The translations under genes were made by a program, and so were the position numbers. The notes beneath the pieces are model-generated. The model made no database searches. It saw only the letters and a list, made by a program, of their open reading frames with translations, and was not told the DNA's origin. A stretch of 64,000 nucleotides of DNA from Stomorhina lunata (Eukaryota > Arthropoda > Insecta > Diptera > Rhiniidae). The stretch covers positions 94,117,998 through 94,181,997 of the forward strand of contig OW121743.1 in the NCBI GenBank assembly GCA_933228675.1. The letters are read 5' to 3'. This document shows, piece after piece, positions 11,340 through 23,927 of this stretch; positions within the stretch are counted from its first letter, which is position 1, and each line of letters opens with the position of its first letter.

Positions 11340-12370
11340 ATTAAAAAAAAAATTTTTGAATAAAAATTTTTCATAGAAAATTTTTCGGTATAAGAATTTT
11401 TTATAGAAAATTTTCGGTGTAGAAAAATTTTTATAGAGAGCTTTCGGACTAACAATGTTATATAAAAAAAATTTCGGTACAGGAAATTTTATATAGAAAA
11501 TTTTTCGGCTTAAAAATTTTGTATAGAAAATTTGCGGTAGAAAATTTTTTTCCGTACAAAAATTTTATATAGAAAATTTTTTTATAGATAATTTTTTGGT
11601 AAAAAATTTTTTTCAATATAGAAAATCTTTCGGTAAAAAAATTTTTTATATGGAAAACTTTTCGGTATAAAAATTTTTTGTAGAAATTTTTTCGGTACAA
11701 AAATTTTTAGTAGAAAATTTTTCAGTATAAAAATGGTTTATAAAAAATTTTTCGGCATACAAATTTTATATAGAAAATATTTTCGGTATGAAAATTGTAT
11801 ATATATATACTTGTATATATATTTTAGTATAAAAGTTTTATATAGAAAATTTTTTTGCATACAAATTTTATATAGAAAATTATTAGGTACAAAAACTTTT
11901 TAATACAAAAATTATTCGGTATAAAAATATTTTATACAAAAAATTTTTTGGAATAAAAATTTTACATAGAAAACATGCAAATTTTATACAGAAAATTCTG
12001 CGATATAAAAATTTTATATAAAAAATTTTTTGATATAAAAATTTTTTATAGAAAATTTTTCGGAATAAAGATTTTATTTAGAAAATTTTTCGGTACAAAA
12101 ATTTTATACAGAAAATTTTTCAAAACAAAAATTTTATGTAGAAAATTTTTTTGTATTAACATTTTCTATAGCAGATTTTTTGGTATACAATAAAAAATTT
12201 CGGTATTAAAATTTTATATATAAAATTTTTCGGTATAAAAATTTTATATAGAACATTTTTCGGTATAAAAATTTTATATAGAACATTTTTCGGTGTAAAA
12301 ATTTTATATAGACAATTTTTCGGTAAAAAATTTTATATAGAAAATTTTTCGGTATAAAAATTTTATATAT
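11340..12370. repeat. Array 4: diverged ~32-bp minisatellite, TCGGTATAAAAA spacer
   Basis: Units of TTTTATATAGAAAATTTTTCGGTATAAAAA type occur with many substitutions and small indels. They are clearly the same family as the homogeneous array 5 only 450 bp to the right. A short TA run interrupts it at 11800-11825. Confidence 0.9.
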
Positions 12371-12391
12371 TTTATATATGTGTATATATGT

Positions 12392-12564
12392 GTATTCTCC
12401 TATTACTTGTTTTGCATTTACATACATTCATGTAATTTACTTACATACATATGTTGCTAACATTGTTACTATTCTAAAAATAGCATCAAACCAAAAAGTC
12501 TTGTTCTTCTCTACATGCCAACGGCAAGTGAAAAGATCGAGCAAAACAAGTAATAGGAGAATAC
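12392..12564. mobile_element. 173-bp MITE-like element with perfect 24-bp terminal inverted repeats
   Basis: The left end starts GTATTCTCCTATTACTTG and runs to TTTTGC at 12415. The right end, 12541-12564, is its exact reverse complement, with no mismatch over 24 bp. The interior is non-coding. It sits at the right edge of array 4, in the gap between arrays 4 and 5. The perfect ends suggest recent insertion or a functional hairpin. Confidence 0.8.
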
Positions 12565-12815
12565 CCAATCAATTAAACGTAGTGATGTTCGATTAAACTC
12601 AATGAGTTAAATTGATGATTATCTCTGCAATTTGACAACTCGACTGTGGTCGAGGGCGCTAAGTGCTGATGACGTCCTGTGGCGGGACAGAAATTGCAAT
12701 CCACTAGACGCGTTCAAAAATAATTTTTTCAGTTTTTCTCCATAATTAACTTTCCAATTTTCAAAATTAATAATTTGAAGATTAAATGAACTCAAGCCTG
12801 ATGAAACCTAATTTT
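12565..12815. other. GC-richer unique island between arrays 4 and 5
   Basis: This contains the dyad CTCGACTGTGGTCGAG near 12640 and a stretch with GACGTCCTGTGGCGGGACAG, unusually GC-rich for this window. No gene was recognised. Confidence 0.5.
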
Positions 12816-13808
12816 TCAAAAAAATTTTCGGTATAAAAATTTTATATAGAAAATTTTTCGGTATAAAAATTTTATATAGAAAATTTTTTTTTATAAAAAT
12901 TTTATATAGAAAATTTTCCGGTATAAAAATTTTATATAGAAAATTTTTCGGTACAAAAATTTTATATAGAAAATTTTTCGGTATAAAAATTTTATATAGA
13001 AAATTTTTCGGTACAAAAATTTTATATAGAAAATTTTTCGGTACAAAAATTTTATATAGAAAATTTTTCGGTACAAAAATTTTATATAGAAAATTTTTCG
13101 GTACAAAAATTTTATATAGAAAATTTTTCGGTATAAAAATTTTATATAGAAAATTTTTCGGTATAAAAATTTTATATAGAAAATTTTTCGGTATACAAAT
13201 TTTATATAGAAAATTTTTCGGTATAAAAATTTTATATAGAAAATTTTTCGGTACAAAAATTTTATATAGAGAATTTTTCGGTATAAAAATTTTATATAGA
13301 GAATTTTTCGGTATAAAAATTTTATATAGAAAATTTTTCGATATAAAAATTTTATATAGAAAATTTATCGGTATAAAAATTTTATATAGAAAATTTTTCG
13401 ATATAAAAATTTTATATAGAAAATTTTTCGCTATAAAAATTTTATATAGAAAATTTTTCGGTATAAAAATTTTATATAGAAAATTTTTCGGTATAAAAAT
13501 TTTATATAGAAAATTTTTCGGTATAAAAATTTTATATAGAAAATTTTTCGGTATAAAAATTTTATATAGAAAATTTTTCGGTATAAAAATTTTATATAGA
13601 AATTTTTTCGGTATAAAAATTTTATATAGAAAATTTTTCGGTATAAACATTTTATATAGAAAATTTTTTGGTATAAAAATTTTATATAGAAAATTTTTCG
13701 GTATAAAAATTTTATATAGAAAATTTTTCGGTATAAAAATTTTATATAGAAAATTTTTAGGTATAATTTTATAAAGAAAATTTTTCGGTATAAAAACTTT
13801 TATGTGAA
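12816..13808. repeat. Array 5: homogeneous 30-bp minisatellite (~33 copies)
   Basis: A strict 30-bp period (TTTTATATAGAAAA then TTTTTCGGTATAAAAA) holds across about 33 copies with few substitutions, mostly at the CGGTATA and CGGTACA positions. Because 30 is divisible by three and the unit lacks a stop in one minus-strand frame, it gives a 280-codon open frame of the decapeptide FIPKNFLYKI. That frame is not a gene. The array lies in CARP intron 2. Confidence 0.97.
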
Positions 13809-13837
13809 AAAATTAAATAAATATGTTGGATTTGTCT

Positions 13838-13905
13838 TTTTGTATGAAAAAGACCTCAGTTGTAAAGGTATTGACCGACTATAGGAACATCTAACTTGCT
13901 TATTA
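13838..13905 (+). mobile_element. Mini-me-like terminal fragment
   Basis: AAGACCTCAGTTGTAAAGGT followed by ATTGACCGACTATAGGAAC and CTTGC resembles the right terminus of the copy at 24841-25005 (CTTAGTGGCGAAGGGTATCG, then TTGACCGACTATAGCAC). It lies 30 bp right of array 5. Confidence 0.5.
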
Positions 13906-14619
13906 TTTAGTGTCTGCGTACCATAATGGCCTCCCTTGTAAGTTATATTTATTTATTATTACAACTTAAGTTTCATCAAATATTTAGCCTTTTCTATATA
14001 TAAGTTACATCAAATTAAAATTCCACCCTTTAAATTTAAATGATTTAAAAAAATGTACTATGTTTTTTTTAATAACTGAATATATATATATATTCTGTTG
14101 GTGTATAAATGAATAACATCAATGACTTTTTTGTATTATTTATAACTTTTTATTTTAAATTGTTGTATTATAAATTTTTTATCTGTTAAGTTGCAATGTT
14201 CGTGTCAAACTGCAACTCAAATGATGACACAGTGACACTACGAATGACAGTGGCCGAGTTATAGTTTTAATTTTTTCCTTTGGAAATATTCGTATCTATA
14301 TATGCAAATATGTATACAATAATATATGTTGATGTGTGTTTTTTTCTCTAAAATATTTCGTTGCAACTTTATTGGTCTTTCATTTGCCGACAATAAACGT
14401 TTTGTTTATAAAACCATTAAAGGGTTTTCGTTTGTAGGTTTCTTTTGTTTGCTAACGAATTGTTTTGCTTCCGGTGGTAATTTAAAATTGCAAAAATATA
14501 AATGAAAGTTGTTAGCTGTGATTTTTACTTTTTTGGGGGGAAATCTTATGTAGTTTTACAGAAAAAAATATGTATATGACTTTGATTTAAATTAAGATGA
14601 CTTTCATTCTGAGAAAATA
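13906..14619. other. CARP intron 2, no recognised gene
   Basis: This is unique AT-rich sequence with a short TA run near 14085. No coding or RNA feature was recognised. Confidence 0.5.
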
Positions 14620-16225
14620 TTTTTAGACCAAAATGTTTTCCTGACGAAATTTTAAGATCAACAAAATTTTTACATATACATTTTTCGTGAAGAAAATTTT
14701 TTAAAGGAAACATTTTGCTATAGCAAACAATTTTCCATACAAATTTTGATAAAAGAATTTAAAAAAAAAAAATATACAATATTTTTAAATTGAAAATTAT
14801 GTTATATAAGATTTTGAGATGTTAATGTTTTCTAGACAAAATTTTTGTATCACAAAATTCACAATAGAAAGGTTTTTTTCAAATAATTTTTGCGGCTTAT
14901 GATGAAAAAGTCAAGAAAAATTAGTTAAAGATATCTTTATTACAAAAACTTTCTACGAAAATTTTAATTTGAAAACATTTTTTATATCGAACTATACAAA
15001 AATTTTTATATCGAAAAATTTCCTAAACAAAATTTTGATATTGAAAGACTTTCAATGCAAAATTTTGATATAGAAAAATTATCTATAAGAAATTTTATAT
15101 TGAAAAAATGTTTATACAAAATTTTTGTATTGAAAAATTTTCTATACAAAATTTTAATAGCAAAAAAATTCCTGTATAAAATTATAATATCATAAAATTC
15201 TCTATACAAAATTTTTATATAGAAAAATTTCTATACAAAATTTTTATATAGAAAACTTTCTATACAAAATTTTTATATACAAAATTTTATTTTCGAAAAA
15301 TTTCCTACAGGAAATTCTTGTATGGACAAATTTCCTCCAGGAAATTCTTGTATGAAAAAATTTTCTATACAAAATGTTTATATTGAAAAAATTTTTATAC
15401 CCGAAAAATTTACAAAAAATTTTTATATTGAAAAATTTTTATATCAAAAAATTTTCTATACAAAATTTTTATATCGAAAAATTATCTATACAAATTTTCT
15501 ACAAAAAATTTTTACATCAAAAAATTTTCTATTCAAAATTTTTGTATTGAAAATATCTTTATACTTAATTTTTATATCGAAAAGTTTTTTATACAAAATT
15601 TTCTATATCAAATTTTTATATCGAAAAATTTTCTACAGAAAATTTTTGTTTCGAAAAATTTTTTATACAAAATTTTTATATCGAAAAATTTACTATAAAA
15701 ATTTATTATATCAAAAAATTCTCTATACAAAATTTGTTCATCGAAAAATTTTCTACACAAAATTTTTTTATTGAAAAATTTTCATTGAAATATTTTTATA
15801 AAGAACATTTTCTATATAAAATTTTTATATCGAAAAAATTCTATACAAAATTTTTATATCCAAATATTTTTTACAGAAAATTTTTACATCGAAAAATTTT
15901 CTTAACAAAATTTTTATATTGAAAAATTTTCTATACAAAATTTTTAGAAAATTTTCTATACAAAATCTTCTGAACAAAATTTTTGTATCGAAAAGTTTTC
16001 TACAGAAAATTTTTACATAGAAAAATTTTCTATTTAAAATTTTTATATCGAAAAATTTTTTATTCAAAATATTTAGATCGAAATGTTTTCTACACAAAAT
16101 TTTTAGATCAAAAATTTTCTATATAAAATATTATATCGAAAAATTTTCAATATTAATTTTTATGTCGAAAATTTTTTAAAAGAATTTTTTTTTTCAAAAA
16201 GTTGTTTATATAAATTTTAATAAAG
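14620..16225. repeat. Array 6: diverged ~31-bp minisatellite, TTTTATATCGAAAAA spacer
   Basis: Units are of the type GAAAAATTTTCTATACAAAA, then TTTTTATATC. The central part (15200-16100) is most regular; both flanks are diverged. Open frames on both strands within it are repeat artefacts. Confidence 0.9.
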
Positions 16226-16314
16226 ATATTATTACCTTAAACAAATTTACAACGATTAATGTTAAAACGAGTTTTTTTAGAAAATATTCTGAAGTTTTTT
16301 GTCCTTAGTTGAAC

Positions 16315-16372
16315 TTAGTAGTAAAAGATATCAAACAGTCAGGCTTGACTGACTATAGCATTTTCTAAGATG
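16315..16372 (+). mobile_element. Mini-me-like terminal fragment
   Basis: CAGGCTTGACTGACTATAGC followed by ATTTTCTAAG matches the right terminus seen at 24975-25003 (GGCTTGACCGACTATAGCAC, then TTTCTTAC). It lies about 90 bp right of array 6. Confidence 0.55.
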
Positions 16373-16734
16373 TTTTTTTTTTTGATTATTCACATATAGA
16401 TTTATTTCGCTTTAGTTAATGTATTTTTAGTACAACTTTTAAAATAGTGTCATTTTATAAAACAAAAACCACAATTCATGTTATATATTATTGATTTCAT
16501 TTCATAAATGTTTTTCATTTTACTTATTTTTCAAACACAGTTTTTAATAATAGCGTCCAGTAGTCTGACTTTTTTGTTCTGTGCTTTCCTACAAATAAAT
16601 TGTCAACACAAATTTTAATTGACAAATTTATTAAAAAAAAGCACGTGTATATTGCAAAGTATTTTTAATTGTTAAAAAATTAAATAATACATCCAAACTA
16701 AAATAAAAAATTTATCATTTTTTTTAAAACTTAC

Positions 16735-16782
16735 CGGATATACCGTCATATGTCCACCATTCCTCCCAGCTGGCTTTAATAC
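16735..16782 (-). CDS. CARPB: CARP coding exon 2
   Basis: A 48-nt exon on the minus strand encodes IKASWEEWWTYDGIS (residues 22-36) with split glycine codons at both ends. It is preceded by the acceptor ttccag and followed by the donor gtaagt. Phase 1 on both sides matches the exons at 43894 and 6963. The WWTYDGIS sequence corresponds to the start of the CA domain in CA10/CA11-type proteins, where a similar W-W-x-Y segment precedes the SFWG motif. Intron 1 upstream of it is 27,111 bp and intron 2 downstream is 9,771 bp, both largely filled with tandem arrays and mobile elements. The exon is too short for ORF-based detection; it was recognised by phase and splice sites. Confidence 0.88.
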
Positions 16783-17229
16783 CTGGAATGATATGAAACA
16801 AAAATACAAATGTTTTAAAAAAATATAACAACATTTTTTTTCTCATATTTACAGATTTTGGCAGATATTGCACAAAAATTTTCAAATAATTTACAGTTAA
16901 ATTAAAATGAGTCCATTTAGAGTATATGTATATGGTATATTTATTGTTTGTTTTTTTGTTCCAAGAAATCAATATTATGGCTCCACAAAGTCTATTTGTC
17001 TGTGATAAATGTCTGGCATTTTGACGACAGAGAAAACCAGGAAATGTTTTTTTCTTTGAGTAGTAAACAAATAAAATTTCTAATAGTTATGAGTTGAGTA
17101 CTTTCAGTCATAACATTTGTTTTGTGTCTTGCATAAAAAACAAAGTTGCAAGATCCCGGTATATATTATTTTAAGAAAGTTTGATATTTGGGCAACTTAA
17201 GCGAATAAAGAAAAACAACAACACATAGA

Positions 17230-19225
17230 GATTTTCTAAAGAAACATTTTTTGTCAAAAACGTTTCCATAAAAAATTTTTAAATCGAAAATGTTTCCATA
17301 AAATACATTTAGAAAATTTTTCAAAAAAAAAAATTAAAAGTTTTTATAGAGATAAATTTTGATATAGAAAAATTTTCTATAGAAAATTTTTCAGTAGAAA
17401 AATTTTCTATAGACAAATTTTCAGTAGAAAAATTTTATATCCAAAAGTTTTCTATAAAAAAAATTTTATATTGCAAATTTTTCTGTAGAAAATTTTTATT
17501 TCGAAAAATTTTATATCAAATATTTTCTATATAGAAATTTTTATAATGAAAAATTTTAATGGACAAATTTTTATATCAAAATTATTTTTTATAGAAAAAT
17601 TCTGATACTTAAAAGTTTTCTATGGAAAAATTTTGATATTTTGAGTTTTTTTTATCAAAAAATTTTTTATAGACGATAAAAAAAAAATAAATAAAAATAA
17701 AATTTTTCTATAGAAAAACTTTTTTTATCGAAAAATTTTGTATAGAAAACTTTTTTATCGAAAATTTTCTATAGAAAACTTTTTTATGGAAAATTTTCTA
17801 TAGAAAACTTTTTTATCGAAAAATTTTCTATAGAAAACTTTTTTATCGAAAAATTTTGTATAGAAAACTTTTTCATCGAAAAATTTTCTATAGAAAACTT
17901 TTTCATCGAAAAATTTTCTATAGAAAACTTTTTTATCGAAAAATTTTCTATACAAAAATGTTTTTTATCGAAAAATTTTCTATAGAAATTTTTTTGTCGA
18001 AAATTTTGTAAAGAAAAATTTTTTTATCGAAAAATTTTCTATAGAAAACTTTTTTTATCGAAACATTTTCTATAGAAAAATTTTTATATCGAAAAATTTT
18101 CTATAGAAAAATATTTATATTGAAAAGTTTTCTATAGAAAAAATTTTATATTGAAAAATTTTTTATAGAAAAATTTTCTATAAAAAAATTTTTGTGTCGA
18201 AAATTTTTCTATAGAAACATTTTTATATCGAAAATTTTTCTATAGAAATATTTTTATATCGAAAAATTTTCTATAGAAAAATTTTTATATAGAAAAATTT
18301 TTATATCGAAAAATTTTCTATAGAAAAATTTTTATATCGAAAAATTTTCTATAGAAAAATTTTTATATCGAAAAATTTTCTATAGAAAAATTTTTATATC
18401 GAAAAATTTTCTATAGAAAAATGTTTACATCGAAAACTTTTCTATAGAAAAAATTTTATATTGAAAAATTTTCCATAGAAAAATTTTCTATAGAAAAAAT
18501 TTTATATTGAAAAATTTTCTATAGAAAAATTTTGATATCGAAAAATTTTTTATAGCAAATTTTGGAATCGCAAAATAATAGAAAATTTTTATATCAAAAA
18601 ATTTTCTGTAGAAAATTTTTATATTTTTATATCGAAAAATTTTTATATTGAAAAATTTTTGTATCTAAAAATTTTCTATAAAAAAATATTTATATTGAAT
18701 AATTTTCTGAAAATTGTTATATCAAAAAATTTTTTATAGAAAAACTATTATATAGAAAAATTTTCTATCAAAAAGTTTTTATATAAAAATTTTTCTATAA
18801 AAAATTTTTTATATACAAAAATGTCCCCTAATAATTTTTTTATAGAAAAATTTTCATATTAAAGAATATTATACAGAAAAATTTCTTTATCGAAAAATTT
18901 TTTCTGAGGAAAAATTTTCTATGGAAGCATTTTTATATCGAAAAATTTTCTATAGAAACATTTTTATATAGAACCATTTTCAGTAGGAAATTTTCATTCA
19001 GAAAATTTTTTGTATCGAAAAACTTTCTATAAAAAAAATGTTTATATCGAAAAATTTTTTAAAGAAAAATTTTTATATCGACAGATTTTCTGTAGAGAAA
19101 TGTTTATATCGAAAAGTTTTCCATAGAAAAATTTTTATATCGAAAAATATTTTATAGAAAAATTCTTATATCGAAAAATTTTTATATCGAAAAATTTTCT
19201 ATTTAAAAATTTCTTTATCAAAAAA
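17230..19225. repeat. Array 7: ~31-bp minisatellite with exact TTTTCTATAGAAAA core
   Basis: About 60 units read CGAAAAATTTTCTATAGAAA, then AATTTTTATAT. The block 18270-18420 is nearly perfect. The segment 17700-17960 has a shorter variant with AAACTTTTTTATCGAAAAA. It lies in CARP intron 1, 450 bp right of exon 2. Confidence 0.95.
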
Positions 19226-21113
19226 AATAAAGTTAAACTTTATTTCTCTCATTTCACTTTTCTGAAAATCACAACAATAAATTTTTTTCTCTAATCAAAA
19301 TCAACATCAAATAAAGACATTTCTTAATTGTTTTTTCCCTTTTCGCTTTGCTCTGTCGGCAAAAGTTAAATGACGTCATCTTTTAATATTATCTATAGTT
19401 TCTTTAATGTTTTCTCAAACCTTAAGGGTTGGCAAAAAATCAAAATTAAGATTTGCCATTAAAGCGTAAAGAGTATAAAATACCCTGAAACAAATCGTAA
19501 TCTTAGCATGACAGATGTTTATCAACATTTAGAGACGAAAAATTACAAAAGACATTAAATAGTTTTTGGTATTTTTCGATTAATATCAAGCATTTATATG
19601 TACATATGTATGTATGGCGGTGTATGTGAGGGCGTATGCATGAGTATTAAGAAAAAATCTAAAACAAAACTTAACCGAAAAAACACATGCATGAAGCTAA
19701 AAGCTGTATTTGTATAGTTACCCTACAGTATAAAACAGAAAAATATCATCAACTACCTTTTTACTGAGATATGTATTCAAACATGTGTTTGAAATGGAAG
19801 GTATTTATTTAAGTAACCTAGAATAGGATCTGTGTTACCGAAAGGTAATTTTGTAGGATTTGCAAAAAAAGTATTTTTTATAACAAGTTAAAGTGACTTG
19901 CTGGGGCTAATCAGAGTCGTTTCTTCAATTTCAAACTGCTGGGCACATATGTATGTATATGAATGCATATAGGAATATAGACATTAATATACATATAACG
20001 TGTATATGTAGTATAACTGTGGGATTGTTTTCGTGGTTATAAATACTATTTATCAAATTGAGTATAGATTTTTAATTAAAATCGATGACATAATACTAAT
20101 GATGACAATAAATTTGTTTCGGGCGTTGAAATGGGAAGCCTATTAATTTCTCAAGCGTATTTACATTTGTTTGTGTATGTGTGTGTATATAGAGACTTTG
20201 GTATGTGAAAAGACAATAACACAAATCATAGACAATAAATAGGTATAAATCTTCGTATATATGTTTCTAAATATGTTTAAGTAAATGGCTAAAATAACTA
20301 TATATTAAATACTTGAAATACTGCTTACATACACTTATACATATGTATGTATATCTGTGTATATCCATTCAAATGGCAATATTTTTGATGAAATTATAAT
20401 ACTTATCTAAATATGTATCTCTATATAAACGGAAATTCAGACAGATGTAGAGATAGAGTCAATAAGTTGTTTCTTCTGTGTAAATATTAATTTTACTACT
20501 TTACAGAGGTTAGAACATGTGCAAATATTTGTATGATAAAATATATACACACACATTTGTTAAGCATATACACTTCTATTAACTATGTGTGAATATTTAA
20601 ATAAATTAATAGATACTTATTAGTTCCTGTTAAGGGTCTTGACTCATGAAGGTTATTAGTCGTTCTAAGGTGTGTTATAATTTTTTATTTTATTTATTTA
20701 CGTGTGAACAAATGAGGATATGTTGAATATTTTAAGTAAAGGTGTGAACTTGGTTTTCTTTTATTTCCATATTTAAACATCGAAATAAATGTTTTTTATA
20801 AATCTTTTGTTTATGTAATTGTTTCCTGTAAGAAAAGTGAAATTCTGTGCCGTTAAATAGTGCCAAGTTGAGCAAAATTTACTTAAAAAATATATAAATG
20901 TTGGTCCTACGAGACTATTTATTATTCTACACCACTAAGATCAAATGGAGTTCAATTTTCATCAAATTGTAGCATTAATAAACTTTCTTTTGATATATAA
21001 ATCTAATTGTGATTTTTGGGGTATTTAATATAAATTTTAAATTTAATAGAGCATGAAATATGATCTAAATCAAAAAAGTGATGTGATTTCTGGCTATATG
21101 ATTAATATTTATA
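19226..21113. other. CARP intron 1, no recognised gene
   Basis: This is unique sequence with scattered TATGTATG and TATACACA microsatellite runs (19600-20600). No coding exon or RNA gene was recognised. Confidence 0.5.
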
Positions 21114-22847
21114 TGGAATTTTTGCATTAAACACATAGACAACAGCAGGCTACGGGCTACAACCTGTCAAAATTAGAATACATGCATTCAAATAGAAATA
21201 AATTTTTTAGAGTCGACACGGTTACACGACTACCGACCACCGTTGTAGCTGTAGCCATAGAATAAATAAATACCTAGAAAGTCAACGAAATGTCAAAGTA
21301 CACCTGGGACCTGTCAATAGTACGGATCAGTAATAGTGTATTGGTAAGCCTAAAAAGAGCTTCTTAATGAATACAAACAGTTGCACAAAAAAGTATGATA
21401 TGATGGGACGAAAATTTTCTTCAAGATTTTCTCCGTAATTTTAAGAAATTTTCTTGAGAAATCCATATTTTAAGGTATAGAATGAGTTTTACTTGATTTT
21501 AGGATAATTAAAATCTATAAACAATTTTTTATTCTAAATTTCATTATTTTTTTTATTACCAAAAATTGCAGCCCTACTTGTTCAATACAAATTAAGCAAA
21601 AACAAAAAAAAGAATGTCGAAAGAAAACAAAATAAAAAATTTTCAGTTTGTAAAAAATAAAAAGTGTTTCGACATCAAAATAATGTTAAAATATTTAAAA
21701 AAAAATAACATTTTATGTGTGCAATTTAGAACAGTGCGTTTCATTCAAAATAACGCGTAATTTTTCAAACAAAATTTTGAGTACAAAAAGCTTTTCTGTT
21801 TGTCAAAAAAGCTTTCATTTCGTGTACGTGTGATTTAGTAGAATACTAAATTTTAGTGGATCAGCTGACGACCTTCTATATATTCTTCTATGGCTGTAGC
21901 CAAAATTAAACTATTTTCTATTTTTGTTGGCGACAATAAAAGATTTAGTGCTGTCAACACCATATAATATTGAAATACATCAGCGATTTAAACCACTTGA
22001 ATTTATTTACCACAAATACAATGGGGAGAATTTATGTAAACAATTTACATACTTATCAAATATTTATATATTTAATGTATATAATAATATCTAATAAAAT
22101 ATTATGTAAAAATTTATACTTATATAACTCTGACTCAATAGAAGTAAAATTTTAAAAAGTAATTTTTTAAACTGTCAACTCACACGCTGCGTGCTAGAGC
22201 TACGTAGTTCATGTTATATAAAAGCCCAGTATGTTCTTTATAAAATTCATTATATAAAAGAGCATACTTATATCTATATTGTTTTAAGATATACGAATTT
22301 TTATAAAAAAAAAGTCGGTTGCAGAAATAAGTTTATAGTATATTAGCTCCTTATCCATTATAAAGAATATTATATAGAATATATAAGAATATAAAAGATA
22401 TTTTCAGTAGCTTTTGTTTGATACCAAAAAAGTTAATATCGGATATAAACTTCTAAAGTTATACCGTATTATTCTTGAAATTTAAAAAGCCCATAACTCT
22501 TAAACTATTAGAGATCACACCAAAATCTTTCTATAATTTTTTTTTTATATAGACATAGACAATACATCAGGTACAGGAAAACCATTGATTTCGGAGGTTA
22601 TTTAATAAAATGTATTTATGTCGTTTTTATCAAAGTTTAAATTGTTATTTTGTCTATCTTATAAACGCGATATTGGCACCACTCATAAACAGATGTTTCG
22701 AAATGTAGCTGCCATCTTAAATGTAGCTGCCGTCCCCAAAATAATTAAGTAGCTGACTACGAGGCGACGATTGCAGCCAACGACTTTTGTAGCCGGTGTT
22801 CGTGTAGCCTGCTGTTGTCTATATGTTTAATGCATATAATTCCAGCT
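21114..22847. mobile_element. ~1.7-kb TIR element with GTAGC-type subterminal repeats
   Basis: The two ends are inverted copies over about 40 bp: TGCATTAAACACATAGACAA, then CAGCAGGCTAC at 21126-21156, and the reverse complement of the right end at 22803-22834 differing at one base in this stretch. The match extends outward through GGAATT. GTAGC or GCTAC pentamers are clustered near both ends (21149-21255 and 22700-22815), as in elements with subterminal transposase-binding repeats. No transposase frame was recognised, so it is probably non-autonomous. Confidence 0.75.
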
Positions 22848-23680
22848 TTATGAAAAGCACCAAACAGAATAATAAAATATCCTTTATTTATCATTAAAAT
22901 GTGTTATGCTGTATATTCAAAGTGCATTTAAGTAGATTTTGGATTAGAAGAATTATTTTTAAATTTATTTTTTTTTTGCGATGGCATAAACCTTAAAAAA
23001 AGACAAAAAAAAAACGTAACTGAAATCTCGGAATTCCTAAAAAGATTTAAAAAATTTCCAAAAACGGGTGTTTTTAGTTTTTTTTTTCTTTGTTGCTTGA
23101 CCATTTTCAGGGCGACATAGTACTTCTGCAATGTAATTAAAAACACTTTAGTTTATAAAAATTTGTTGAAATTTTTTTAAAAAACTTTAAATTAAATTGA
23201 AAAATCGGGTTATATGCAGATAATTTATTAGTAAAAAATCACTTCAGTATGAGACAAAATATTAAAATTTTAATTTTTTAAGACACTAACAAATAGATAT
23301 GCAAGTCGCGAGGTTTTTTTGCAGAACTTGAACTTGCTATTTGTTATGTAGTTTGATTCTTCAAATCGGTAAAGAAATGACAATTATATATAGTTTTGAC
23401 TTATTTTGACTTTGGCGGCGTATTGTGACAAACCAGTAAAAGCTTAAACTTCTCAACACTTCTGATGTATGCAACTAGAAAATTTTTTAAAAATTGACCT
23501 AACGGTTTAGAAGTTGCGGACATATTTCCACTATATTTTTTTACCAGGAACAAAAATTTGTATGTTTTTTTCTCTCCTATAAAATTTAAAATCATGGACT
23601 TAGTGCCTTTGCATGTAATGCCAACGATATAAGCAAAATTTTATCTTCAAAAAATCTGACAGCAAGTTATATGGAATATA
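22848..23680. other. CARP intron 1, no recognised gene
   Basis: Two short open frames on the minus strand (22928-23146, 23401-23595) show no family resemblance. No repeats were recognised. Confidence 0.5.
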
Positions 23681-23927
23681 TATCGATCCCTTAATACAAA
23701 AGGGTCACAACTCAAAATTTTCCAAAACTTACTTTTATTGATAAATTAATTCAGAGTACAAAACTCTAACTTCTGCGAAAATTTCATTCACTATCTCCTT
23801 TAACTGGAAAAATACAGTAATGTCTATTTTTATGTTAGGTGTGTTCATTTATACAAAAACAGTTTTTTGTCTCTCCTGAAAATTTTAGTTTTTTGAGTTG
23901 TGACCCTTTTGTACTTAGGGTGCGATA
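23681..23927. mobile_element. 247-bp MITE-like element with ~40-bp terminal inverted repeats
   Basis: The left end TATCGATCCCTTAATACAAA, then AGGGTCACAACTCAAAA, matches the reverse complement of the right end, TATCGCACCCTAAGTACAAA, then AGGGTCACAACTCAAAA. The 17-base inner block is identical. The interior is non-coding. Confidence 0.8.

Noticed and set aside
12808..13650. 280-codon minus-strand open frame encoding the decapeptide FIPKNFLYKI repeated
   Set aside because: It is the translation of a 30-bp non-coding minisatellite whose length is divisible by three. The array continues past the frame, other frames and the other strand are open too, and similar frames appear in every array with a 30-bp period.
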